From NCBI RefSeq assembly GCF_036655075.1, contig NZ_JAVVQU010000049.1, forward strand, positions 1 to 19,663: a DNA stretch of 19,663 bases, written 5' to 3'. Every line of letters starts with the position of its first letter. The stretch's first letter is position 1. The translations under genes and the position numbers were made by a program. The stretch is from Holtiella sp036655075. Lineage in GTDB: Bacteria > Bacillota > Clostridia > Lachnospirales > Cellulosilyticaceae. This document shows positions 7,704 through 14,633 of this stretch, one piece after another. Below the pieces are notes generated by a model. It was not told where the DNA came from and did no database searches. It was given only the letters and a program-made list of their open reading frames with translations.

Positions 7704-8091
7704 AGTGAAACGATTGGCTTTGAAGCCTTTGACACAGAAAGAGAAACTTTGGTAAAGGCTCGTGTCCTTCTTAAAAAGGCTGCAAAACCATCTGAAGATC
7801 TAGAAGCAGAATATATAGCGGTATCAAGTGATAGGAAAAATTGGAGATAAAATGTATGCTTTTGTAGGTCTTGAAAGAATTGGTGGCATTATGGTGTATG
7901 ATATTACCAATCCGAAAGCTGTGAACTATCAAAGTTATATCAATACAAGAGACTTTAGTGGTTCTCTCTTAGGAGACTGTGCGCCAGAAGGCTTAGAGTT
8001 TATTACAAAAGAACAAAGTCCAACAGGTGAAACTATTTTACTTGTAGCCAATGAAGTAAGTGGTACAGTGAGTGTGTTAGAAGTAAAGTAA
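7704..8091 (+). pseudogene. choice-of-anchor I beta-propeller protein, C-terminal remnant
   Basis: Two overlapping frames carry pieces of one gene. Frame one (7704-7850) reads SETIGFEAFDTERETLVKAR, then SEDLEAEYIAVSSDRKNWR and a stop. Frame two (from 7828) reads GKIGDKMYAFVGLERIGGIM, then VYDITNPKAV, APEGLEFI and ILLVANEVSGTVSVLEV before TAA at 8089-8091. Both resemble consecutive blocks of the large secreted 'choice-of-anchor I' family (often annotated as alkaline-phosphatase-like), in which EYIAVS and YAFVGLER are well conserved but far apart. The whole N-terminal part is missing, and a deletion and frame change lie near 7836. The GTG at 7828 has no ribosome binding site, so the 87-residue open frame is probably not a gene in its own right. 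Confidence 0.78.
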
Positions 8092-8162
8092 GCAGACGTA
8101 CTGAGGCTAATAGGCCCAGTAATAGGGTGCTAAGTGTTACCATCAAAAGATATATATATAAC

Positions 8163-8216
8163 TAAAAAGTGCTACGCAAACTTACTAGAGTAGGTTTGCG
8201 TAGCACTTTTAGTTAT
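8163..8216. terminator. bidirectional terminator between a remnant gene and the acetate transporter
   Basis: The 17-bp stem AAAAGTGCTACGCAAAC (8165-8181) / GTTTGCGTAGCACTTTT (8194-8210) has a 12-nt loop and can extend through ACTAAA/TTTAGT with a one-base bulge. It serves the minus-strand transporter and presumably once served the decayed plus-strand gene. Confidence 0.8.
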
Positions 8217-8220
8217 AATA

Positions 8221-8829
8221 TTATTTTTTGAAAATCCCAAATGGTTTTCCTACTGGTAAGAATACACGACCGAAGTGTGTATTAAGTACTGCAGCCCCAC
8301 ATCCGTAGAAGGATACAAGTGCGATTGCAAGTTCAGCGTAAGCTGCTAATTGATGCATACCATGTTCCATAATACCGAATGATGAGAATGCTAAACCAAT
8401 GAACAAGAAATCAATAAGGACAAAGATAGTGAATAATACTTTGTGTGTTTCCATTGCGCCGATTGTCATGAAGATTGTGAAGATCAGGTAGCCTAAGAAA
8501 GCGAAACCTAATTGTTTTCCATCTGCACCAGCTGCTAATGTTTCGCCAAATACACCATTTTGGATTAACCATGTGAAGCCCATTGCATACCAGAAGAATG
8601 CGTAAGCACCGAATGCTGTTGCACCAAAAGTGTTATTGTGTTTGAAATCGTTAATACATGCCATAAGCTGTGCAGATGCACCAAGGAAGATAGCCCATGG
8701 TAATACAAGTGATACACCAGATGTAAGTCCTAATTTTTGTGAAGATGCAACTAATGTAACAATAGCAAGGCCGAAAAGACCTAATGCAGAAGGGTCTGCA
8801 ACAATTACTTTAACTTTAGTTTCGTTCAT
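8221..8829 (-). CDS. acetate uptake transporter (GPR1/FUN34/SatP family)
   Basis: The 202-residue membrane protein has six hydrophobic segments, the fold of the acetate/succinate channel-transporters of the AceTr family. Near the N-terminus ADPSALGLFGLAIVTLV (11-27) corresponds to the family signature NPAPLGL, with Asp in place of the usual Asn. The segment FGAYAFFWYAMGFTWLIQNG is also typical. The likely substrate is acetate, a main fermentation product of clostridia; direction and partner ions cannot be read from sequence. TAGGAG 6-7 nt before the ATG supports the start. The gene is monocistronic, with its own promoter and the terminator at 8163-8216. Confidence 0.85.
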   Translation of the reverse strand: MNETKVKVIVADPSALGLFGLAIVTLVASSQKLGLTSGVSLVLPWAIFLGASAQLMACINDFKHNNTFGATAFGAYAFFWYAMGFTWLIQNGVFGETLAAGADGKQLGFAFLGYLIFTIFMTIGAMETHKVLFTIFVLIDFLFIGLAFSSFGIMEHGMHQLAAYAELAIALVSFYGCGAAVLNTHFGRVFLPVGKPFGIFKK

Positions 8830-8882
8830 ACTAGTCTCCTAACAAGTTATTTATAATATCCGTTAATAAGTCAACAGTAGTT

Positions 8883-8911
8883 AAAATAACAAAATTTATG
8901 TCTATTGTCAA
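8883..8911 (-). promoter_or_regulatory. acetate transporter promoter
   Basis: On the minus strand TTGACA (8911-8906) and TATTTT (8888-8883) are exactly 17 nt apart, placing transcription start about 48 nt before the ATG. A 9-bp inverted repeat, CTATTTTAT (8926-8934) / ATAAAATAG (8945-8953), lies just upstream and could be a regulator site. Confidence 0.45.
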
Positions 8912-9040
8912 TTTAAAATATTAACCTATTTTATGAAACATATTATAAAATAGACTCTATTAAGTTTCAAGGAGGTAGAAATAAAGGGAAATAAGTGGTA
9001 TAAGCATGAAGTAGTTGGTTTTTTAATAGCATGTATTTTA

Positions 9041-9049
9041 TGGTATAAT
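9041..9049 (+). promoter_or_regulatory. extended -10 promoter of rlmI
   Basis: TGGTATAAT is an extended -10 element (TGn-TATAAT) 54 nt before the rlmI start codon. No good -35 is seen at 17 nt, which extended -10 promoters do not strictly need. Confidence 0.5.
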
Positions 9050-9103
9050 AAGGGCAATAAATAGTGTAAACAAATAATAATTTACAATAAGAAGGATGAC
9101 ATT

Positions 9104-10294
9104 ATGAGACGAGAAACACCGATAAAAATTAAAGACAATGAGGCAAAGGCGATTAGAAGAGGTAATCCACTTATTGCCAAAGAAGCCATTATCAATAGCA
9201 ATCAGCTGAAAGAAGACGTTGTTTTAGTGAATTTATATGATGAGAAAAATAACTTCCTTGCAAAAGGGTATTATGGCAAACAAAATAAAGGTTATGGTTG
9301 GGTCCTTTCTTATAAAGAAAATGAAGTGATTGATGCAGCTTTTTTTGAACGTCAATTAGCGAAGGCGCTTGAATTTAGAAAACCACTTTATGAAGATGAT
9401 TCAACAACGGCATTCCGCGTGTTTAATGGCGAAGGGGATGGTATAGGGGGACTAATCATTGATTATTATGAGGGTTGCTATGTAGTGAGTTGGTATAATG
9501 AAGGGATTTATACGTTTAAAGAGATGATTATAGAAATGCTTATTAAGGTAGGTAATCCAAAAGCAATCTATCAAAAGAAACGTTTCAATGAAGGTGGACA
9601 ATATATAGAAGAAAATGACTTCGTTTGGGGCGTGGAACCAGCGTTTCCACTGATTGTAAAAGAAAACAATGTAAACTTTGCTGTTTACTTAAATGATGGG
9701 GCCATGGTTGGTGTGTTTTTAGACCAACGTCATGTTAGAAAGCTGATTCGAGATAAATATGCCAAAGGCAAACGTGTGCTTAATACTTTTTCCTATACAG
9801 GTGCATTTTCTATCTTTGCTGCACTTGGAGGTGGACAGACAACTAGTGTAGACTTAGCCAATAGAAGTTTAAGCAAAACAAGAGAACAATTTGAGGTCAA
9901 TGGAATCGACCATACAGAACACCATATTATAGTAGAAGATGTATTTAAATACTTTAAGTATGCAGTTAAAAAGCAATTAAAATTTGATATGGTTATTTTA
10001 GACCCACCAAGTTTTGCAAGATCTAAAAAGTTTACCTTTAGTGCTTCAAAGGATTATAAAAATTTATTAAAAGAGGCCATTGCCATTACGGAAAAAGATG
10101 GGATCATTGTAGCTTCGACAAACTGTAATTTGTTTGATATGAATAAGTTCAAAGAATTCATTCGTCAAGCCTTTAAAGAAAGTGAAGTAGGGTACGACTT
10201 ATTAGAAGAATTTACTTTGCCAGAAGACTTCAAGACTTTAGAGACTTTCAAAGAAGGTAATTATCTTAAAGTAGTATTCATTAAAAGACACTAA
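9104..10294 (+). CDS. rlmI: 23S rRNA (cytosine-C5) methyltransferase, RlmI family
   Basis: This class I SAM-dependent methyltransferase of 396 residues matches E. coli RlmI (m5C1962 of 23S rRNA) in length and layout. An N-terminal PUA-like RNA-binding domain covers roughly 1-75, a linker domain follows, and the Rossmann domain starts near 220. Motif I reads LNTFSYTGAFSIFAALGGG, motif IV reads DMVILDPPSFARSK, and a later STNCNLF carries the cysteine expected for m5C chemistry. GAAGGA 8 nt before the ATG supports the start. Orthologues outside Enterobacteria may modify another site, so the exact nucleotide is uncertain. No terminator is visible after the gene, so some read-through into the ferredoxin gene 159 nt downstream is possible. 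Confidence 0.88.
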   Translation: MRRETPIKIKDNEAKAIRRGNPLIAKEAIINSNQLKEDVVLVNLYDEKNNFLAKGYYGKQNKGYGWVLSYKENEVIDAAFFERQLAKALEFRKPLYEDDSTTAFRVFNGEGDGIGGLIIDYYEGCYVVSWYNEGIYTFKEMIIEMLIKVGNPKAIYQKKRFNEGGQYIEENDFVWGVEPAFPLIVKENNVNFAVYLNDGAMVGVFLDQRHVRKLIRDKYAKGKRVLNTFSYTGAFSIFAALGGGQTTSVDLANRSLSKTREQFEVNGIDHTEHHIIVEDVFKYFKYAVKKQLKFDMVILDPPSFARSKKFTFSASKDYKNLLKEAIAITEKDGIIVASTNCNLFDMNKFKEFIRQAFKESEVGYDLLEEFTLPEDFKTLETFKEGNYLKVVFIKRH

Positions 10295-10453
10295 AAAGAT
10301 ACACAATAGTTATAGAAAGTCTAGGCCAAAGTGTACGCACATGGTTTATATTAGAAGTGGTAGATATAGAAATGTGACACAGTTACAGAAGCTTTCATAT
10401 GTAGGTGATATCCTATTAACTATAAAATAATGAGTTGAGTTAGGGGTGTACAG

Positions 10454-10672
10454 ATGAAAGAGCAGCGTAAAAGAAAGTGTGCAGGAGTAGATACCACTTA
10501 TTGTGTAGCCTGTGGAGTGTGTATGAGAACATGCCCAGTTGGAGCCATATCCATTCCAAAAGGTATTTATGCCCAAGTGAATCCAAAGCAATGTATAGGA
10601 TGTACAAAGTGTACTAAAGTATGTCCAGCCTCAACTATTCATATGGAGGAGGTAGAACAAAGTGAAAAATAA
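10454..10672 (+). CDS. 2x[4Fe-4S] ferredoxin-like protein
   Basis: The 72-residue protein carries two complete CxxCxxCxxxCP cluster motifs: CVACGVCMRTCP (17-28) and CIGCTKCTKVCP (47-58), plus a lone C9. The layout is that of bacterial 8-iron ferredoxins, with a basic N-terminal extension (MKEQRKRK). It should carry electrons at low potential in the cytoplasm or at the membrane face. Its last 11 nt overlap the next gene, a membrane protein with iron-sulfur-type cysteines, so the two are co-translated and probably form one electron-transfer unit. The ribosome binding site (TTAGGGGTG) is mediocre. Confidence 0.85.
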   Translation: MKEQRKRKCAGVDTTYCVACGVCMRTCPVGAISIPKGIYAQVNPKQCIGCTKCTKVCPASTIHMEEVEQSEK

Positions 10673-11237
10673 TAAGAAGCATTGGTGGGAATACCTCTGG
10701 ATAGGGACAAGTATTTATTTTGTCTTAGGATTTTTCAATATTTTATTTGGATGGTTGGGCCTTGTTTGTTTTTTAACGCCATTAATGATTTCTATCTTCA
10801 AGGGGAACAAATCATATTGTCATCATTACTGTGGCAGAGGGCAACTTTTGGAATTGTTAGATAAAAAATTAAAGATATCTAGAAATAAGCCCATGCCTAC
10901 ATGGCTAAAGCATAAGTATTTTAGATATGGATTTTTAGTATTTTTTATGGGGATGTTTATGAGTATGTTGTTCAATACATACCTTGTCTTTCAAGGTACC
11001 CAGTCTTTACAGGAAGTTTTAACTTTATTATGGAGCATTAAAGTGCCATGGCATTTAAGTGACATGAGCCACATCACACCATGGGTTGCTCAGTTTGCAT
11101 TTGGATTTTATAGTTTGATGCTAACTTCTCTTATTTTGAGTATTATTACGCTAGTTTTATATAAGCCTAGAGCTTGGTGTATTTACTGTCCAATGGGAAC
11201 TATGACACAACTCATATGTAAAGGGAAAAACAGGTGA
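10662..11237 (+). CDS. 4Fe-4S-binding membrane protein (NapH/Fer4_5-like)
   Basis: The 191-residue protein starts at a GTG within the ferredoxin gene, 11 nt before that gene ends, behind GGAGGAGG at 10646-10653. It has hydrophobic helices at about 11-46 (probably two), 88-110 and 143-166. Two cysteine clusters face the same side: YCHHYCGRGQLLELL (C53, C57) and WCIYCPMGTMTQLIC (C173, C176, C186). The pattern 'C-x2/3-C-x-x-G' followed by a helix is the Fer4_5-type motif of NapH, MauN and related membrane electron carriers. With the ferredoxin it probably passes electrons between the cytoplasm and a membrane or outside acceptor. No terminal reductase is adjacent, so the end point is unknown. Confidence 0.75.
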   Translation: MKNNKKHWWEYLWIGTSIYFVLGFFNILFGWLGLVCFLTPLMISIFKGNKSYCHHYCGRGQLLELLDKKLKISRNKPMPTWLKHKYFRYGFLVFFMGMFMSMLFNTYLVFQGTQSLQEVLTLLWSIKVPWHLSDMSHITPWVAQFAFGFYSLMLTSLILSIITLVLYKPRAWCIYCPMGTMTQLICKGKNR

Positions 11238-11472
11238 GATAACAAGATTCATTAAATTATTTGGAATGGATTTAAGAAATATAGACGAATTTTACTACAA
11301 CTCATAAATGAATGAAACATTAATGTTGTCAAATCAACTTATTAGGTATATGGATTAGAAAATGACTGCTTTATGTATTGGGATATCTTATATATTCTAG
11401 GAATAGAGCATAAAAAAGCTGATATTAGTGAATAACAAGAATATAAACGATCATTTAAGGAGGCACAAAAAG

Positions 11473-11682
11473 ATGTATGACTTAGAAGATGATGGTTTAC
11501 CTCTTGGACTTTCTATGCAACTTGCCCAAGATCCAGATGCAATGAGTTACTTTGCTACATTACCTAAAAGTGAACAAGAGCATTTAATAGAGTATATTAA
11601 AGAAGCCAGAACAGGTGATGAAGCAAAAAAACGTATTGATGAAGTTATAGAGCTTTGTCAAAAAAGAGAAAAATTTTATTAA
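11473..11682 (+). CDS. small hypothetical protein with a YdeI-like C-terminal motif
   Basis: The frame is open from a GTG at 11428, but a perfect AAGGAGG at 11457-11463 lies 9 nt before the ATG at 11473, so the protein is most likely 69 residues starting MYDLEDDGLPLGLSMQLAQD. It is acidic, soluble and largely helical. The part YFATLPKSEQEHLIEYIKEA followed by RTGDEAKKRIDEVIEL resembles the C-terminal helical motif of YdeI/OmpD-associated proteins (F..L..S.r..Yi.wI..Ak..etR..RI...v..L), without the rest of that domain. Function is unknown. A hairpin with eight Ts directly follows, so it is a single-gene unit. Confidence 0.7.
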   Translation: MYDLEDDGLPLGLSMQLAQDPDAMSYFATLPKSEQEHLIEYIKEARTGDEAKKRIDEVIELCQKREKFY

Positions 11683-11710
11683 GTAGTTACTTAGGTAACT
11701 GCTTTTTTTT
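11682..11710 (+). terminator. Rho-independent terminator
   Basis: AGTAGTTAC (11682-11690) pairs with GTAACTGCT (11695-11703, one G-U) around a 4-nt loop and is followed by an eight-T run. It starts at the last base of the upstream stop codon. Confidence 0.85.
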
Positions 11711-11825
11711 ATAATTTTTTATGCTGAAGAAAGTAAAAGAATAAGGTTTTAATATTTACTAATAAATAAAAATATTATATAGTTTAAATATAATATTAAG
11801 CATATAGATAGGGGAGAAGATACAG

Positions 11826-12380
11826 ATGAAAAAACACTTGGGCTGGATGTTAGGAATATGCGTATTTTTTTGTATGCCTTTAATAAGCTTTGCAGAAATG
11901 ATGCATATCTTTATATCCCCGGTAGAAGGCATCCATACATTGTTAGCACCTTTTGGTGAAAATAGAGGTGGATATGCCCATGAGGGGGTAGATATTGAGG
12001 TATCTATGTGGACGCCGTTATATGCGGTAGAAGCAGGAATTGTTACGAAGGCTGCCCCAGATTCAAAAGGCATAGAAAATGGTGGGGGTCAAATGATATT
12101 TATTAATCATGGACAAGGTGTTGAATCTCGTTATATGCATCTTGGTGCCTATGCAGTAAGTGTTGGAGATCGAGTGGAAAAAGGTGATCTCATTGGATTT
12201 TCAGGGGACAGTGGAGATGCAACAAAGCCACTTTTACACTACGAACTAAGAATAGATCAAATACCTGTTGATCCAATCTTTATGTTTAAGACAGCCGAAG
12301 ATATTATACAAGAGCCAATGCAAACGTTAATGCCAGCAATGCCCATTGAAGCTGAATCTTTTTTAATAGCTCAGACATAA
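11826..12380 (+). CDS. secreted M23-family (LytM-like) protein with altered HxH motif
   Basis: The 184-residue protein has a signal peptide (MKKHLGWMLGICVFFCMPLI, cleavage after SFA) followed by one M23 peptidase fold. M23 enzymes are zinc endopeptidases that cut peptidoglycan cross-bridges. The first zinc motif HxxxD is intact (H52-EGV-D56) and the central histidine is present (YMHLG, H105). The last motif, normally HxH, reads LLHYELR: H138, a zinc ligand, is kept, but the first His is Leu136. In LytM that position (H291) is catalytic, so this protein may be inactive or weak and could act as a wall binder or amidase activator. GGGGAG about 9 nt before the ATG supports the start. It is convergent with the gene at 12482. 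Confidence 0.82.
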   Translation: MKKHLGWMLGICVFFCMPLISFAEMMHIFISPVEGIHTLLAPFGENRGGYAHEGVDIEVSMWTPLYAVEAGIVTKAAPDSKGIENGGGQMIFINHGQGVESRYMHLGAYAVSVGDRVEKGDLIGFSGDSGDATKPLLHYELRIDQIPVDPIFMFKTAEDIIQEPMQTLMPAMPIEAESFLIAQT

Positions 12381-12433
12381 GGCAGAAAACGTAGAGGGAT
12401 TGTTATATAATTGATAGTTATACGCGCGTGCCA

Positions 12434-12486
12434 AATAGAAGGTCTATGAAACTAGAAATTTAAGCTAGTTTCATAGACCTTCTATT
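12434..12486. terminator. bidirectional terminator, family member 2, overlapping a stop codon
   Basis: A 22-bp perfect stem pairs 12434-12455 with 12465-12486 around a 9-nt loop. Its core AAGGTCTATGAAACTAG is identical to that of the hairpin at 4584-4631, 7.8 kb away. The minus-strand stop codon (TAG, 12484-12482) lies inside the right arm. Confidence 0.88.
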
Positions 12487-13777
12487 GTTTAGTAGATGGG
12501 GCTAATAAAGCAGTAAGAAAAGTTGCCAAAGAAGATGTTGTAACTGGAAGACCTAGGGGGAAAGTACATTTATCTTTGGGAGAGAAATGAAAGTGTGGGA
12601 GTTGTAGGCATAATAGATGGTCACGCATCCCTTTGAATCCTGGACAACCATGAGTCCAATTATTTATAAAGCTATTATAAAGGGATGTAGCTGGAAATAG
12701 GTTTGAAAAGTTACTTGCAGCAAATAAGGTGGTGGGTAAATCACAGGCAGTAAAAAAAGTATTTAAGGTATAGAGTGGAAGCTTTAGTGTATTTTGATAA
12801 TAAGTATTTACTTGAGTGCCTTGTGTTAAGAGGTCAATAGCACGTCTGTTTTCATTTTGATATCTTGTTGTATTAATGGCGAGGGAAGTAAGTCCAGTTG
12901 TTTGGGTGCACGTATCAGATTCGGTAAATTGGTTACCATGAGTACTGGAACAATTTTTATTAAGTGTATCACTGTTACCTTTGGAGGTCGTGCCGTTATT
13001 ATTTTGATTGATGCCTAAAAGTTCAAGTTTAGTAGTATTGAGAGTAAGTGCCTGAGTGCATGAAGCAGAACAGTTATTGACAGCTGTTGTTGTTTCTCCT
13101 TCGGTGCAACTACTACTTTGGTTTTTATTCGTATTATGCGTGCTGGTATTGGAAGAAGAATCGGTACAATGATGATGTGTGGTGCACTCATAATTTCTAA
13201 AAGGGGTAAGGGCTGTAATAAGTGATTCTACTTCGGAGGAATCTTGATAATAAGTGGTTGCACATAAAGGCGTAGCTAAGAAAAAAAGTGTGACGCATTG
13301 ATGCTTGATAGTATTTAAAAATGTACTAAAAGGGCTAGATGAAATTTGAGTTAAATCTGGAATAAAGGTAAGTGAGGTAATAGCGCATATTTCATCGTGT
13401 AAAAAACAAGGTGAGTAAAGGGATGTTAGCTTATGATCTAAGGAGGCTTCTACTAAAAGGGTTGCACAATCAGTAGTAGGATAAGACTGTGTACCTATGT
13501 AGAAGTTAACTTGTTCAGGGGTAACATCTATAATGAGTGAGAATGTAGCACATAAATAATAAAGGCTAAGGAGTAAAGCGTGTAGAGTAGCAAAATCATA
13601 TGTATTTTCTGTAGAGGGAATGGAAAGCTTAAAGAAATAGGGAAGACTACAATCAGATAAAGCGTGAGCTGGGACAGGGAAAGTATTTTGTAATCCACAA
13701 AAATAAGTTTTATAAAAACAAGATTCGCTTCTTATAAAAAGCTCTTCTAACTTTTTGCCTTCGCATAATTCAGACAT
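12482..13777 (-). CDS. Ser/Thr/Asn/Cys-rich protein resembling the N-terminal half of a HerA/VirB4-type ATPase
   Basis: A perfect AAGGAGGT 6 nt before the ATG and a 431-codon frame with no competing plus-strand frame show it is a real gene. The product has 21 cysteines (about 5%). A folded N-terminal part (1-190, including EQVNFYIGTQSYPTTD) is followed by a low-complexity linker rich in S, T, N and C (about 195-300), then a second folded part (YQNENRRAIDLL, LYTLNTFFTACDLP, LPVTTSSLATFLTALLAP). This order recalls the region before the motor domain in HerA/VirB4-like ATPases, where a Ser/Gly-rich linker and a 'TTxELAxLxxLP' stretch precede the Walker motifs. The protein ends exactly there and has no Walker A or B. 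It could be a truncated ATPase or a stand-alone partner. The family assignment is from memory and uncertain; the function is unknown. Confidence 0.6.
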   Translation of the reverse strand: MSELCEGKKLEELFIRSESCFYKTYFCGLQNTFPVPAHALSDCSLPYFFKLSIPSTENTYDFATLHALLLSLYYLCATFSLIIDVTPEQVNFYIGTQSYPTTDCATLLVEASLDHKLTSLYSPCFLHDEICAITSLTFIPDLTQISSSPFSTFLNTIKHQCVTLFFLATPLCATTYYQDSSEVESLITALTPFRNYECTTHHHCTDSSSNTSTHNTNKNQSSSCTEGETTTAVNNCSASCTQALTLNTTKLELLGINQNNNGTTSKGNSDTLNKNCSSTHGNQFTESDTCTQTTGLTSLAINTTRYQNENRRAIDLLTQGTQVNTYYQNTLKLPLYTLNTFFTACDLPTTLFAASNFSNLFPATSLYNSFINNWTHGCPGFKGMRDHLLCLQLPHFHFSPKDKCTFPLGLPVTTSSLATFLTALLAPSTKQ

Positions 13778-14013
13778 TACAATACCTCCTTTTTATACTT
13801 TTATAAATATATGCAAGGAGGAAAGGGAAGTAGCACTGTATAGAGCAATGAATCCAAAGGGGGGGCATTAGAGGATATGAAAAAGGAGTAGATTACTATA
13901 AAATATAAAATATATTATCTTGAAATATAGTTATTATTGAACAAAAATAGTTTATAATATAGATATTAATTTAACATATTGAATAAATGTTGAGGAGTGA
14001 AGGGAGTGTTTTT

Positions 14014-14325
14014 ATGGGTGTAGCTACGACTATTGCATGTGTGCCTGTTGGTGAAATAGGGGAAGAACAGCGTTCAAGTAGAAATTTTGGTGTGAATCAA
14101 TTGCCACCAGATAAGCATTTAGTTTGGCATATTATTTCTCAAGTAGGCGATACTGGGATTAGTTTTGATGTTAAACAAAAAGGCCCATCTGGTGCCAATG
14201 TCTTAAAGTATGAGCATATTACGGATGGAATGATCACAGATTATGAAGCACTCAGAAATCTTTATATTTCTAATCCGCAGCACGCTACTGGACATTTTAT
14301 GGTGAGAGTAGAATCTTGTGAATAA
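14014..14325 (+). CDS. small hypothetical protein
   Basis: An upstream ATG (13987) is in frame but has no ribosome binding site, while AAGGGAG (14000-14006) lies 7 nt before the ATG at 14014. The protein is therefore probably 103 residues, beginning MGVATTIACVPVGEIGEEQR. There is no signal peptide or membrane segment. The central part alternates hydrophobic and polar residues (HLVWHIISQVGDTGISFDVK), suggesting a beta-sandwich, and it ends NPQHATGHFMVRVESCE. I do not recognise the family. It starts divergently from the gene at 12482-13777, 236 nt away, and has its own terminator. Confidence 0.7.
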   Translation: MGVATTIACVPVGEIGEEQRSSRNFGVNQLPPDKHLVWHIISQVGDTGISFDVKQKGPSGANVLKYEHITDGMITDYEALRNLYISNPQHATGHFMVRVESCE

Positions 14326-14336
14326 GTAATTAATAG

Positions 14337-14370
14337 ATAGGATAAGTTTAAAAGACTTATCCTATTTTTT
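14337..14370 (+). terminator. Rho-independent terminator
   Basis: An 11-bp perfect stem ATAGGATAAGT (14337-14347) / ACTTATCCTAT (14355-14365) with a 7-nt loop is followed by six Ts. It lies 11 nt after the stop codon of the small gene at 14014. Confidence 0.88.
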
Positions 14371-14633
14371 ATGAATAAACAATAAAATATAAAGAAGTCA
14401 TTAATTATATTATTAGAGTATTAAAGTGTAAAATTATAAGTTGGTAAAAATATAATAGGTTTTATTGATAAAAAAATATTTTTCTACTTAAAAATATCGG
14501 TAAAATGTTGAAAAATCAAGTAAAATGTAGTAATATGAAGGACACTGATGTAATAGTCATAAGTAGATATTATAGTATAAAAACAGAGCCACACATGTGT
14601 GTAGGAAATTCAGTGAAGAAAGTGAGAAATACA
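14371..14633. other. AT-rich leader region of the P-loop kinase gene
   Basis: It contains the promoter at 14508-14536 and about 90 nt of leader. The leader holds a perfect 12-bp palindrome, CACACATGTGTG, at 14590-14601. The sequence 14371-14505 is featureless AT-rich DNA. Confidence 0.5.
14508..14536 (+). promoter_or_regulatory. promoter of the P-loop kinase gene
   Basis: TTGAAA (14508-14513) and TAATAT (14531-14536) are separated by exactly 17 nt. Because it overlaps the upstream in-frame ATG at 14505, it argues that translation starts downstream, at 14634. Confidence 0.42.

Noticed and set aside
11759..12073. 104-codon minus-strand open frame
   Set aside because: Antisense to the M23 gene start and signal peptide; no ribosome binding site.
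12482..13777. Possibility that the Ser/Thr/Asn-rich minus frame is only antisense noise
   Set aside because: It has a perfect AAGGAGGT at proper spacing, no competing plus-strand gene, and a terminator at its end, so it was kept as a gene.
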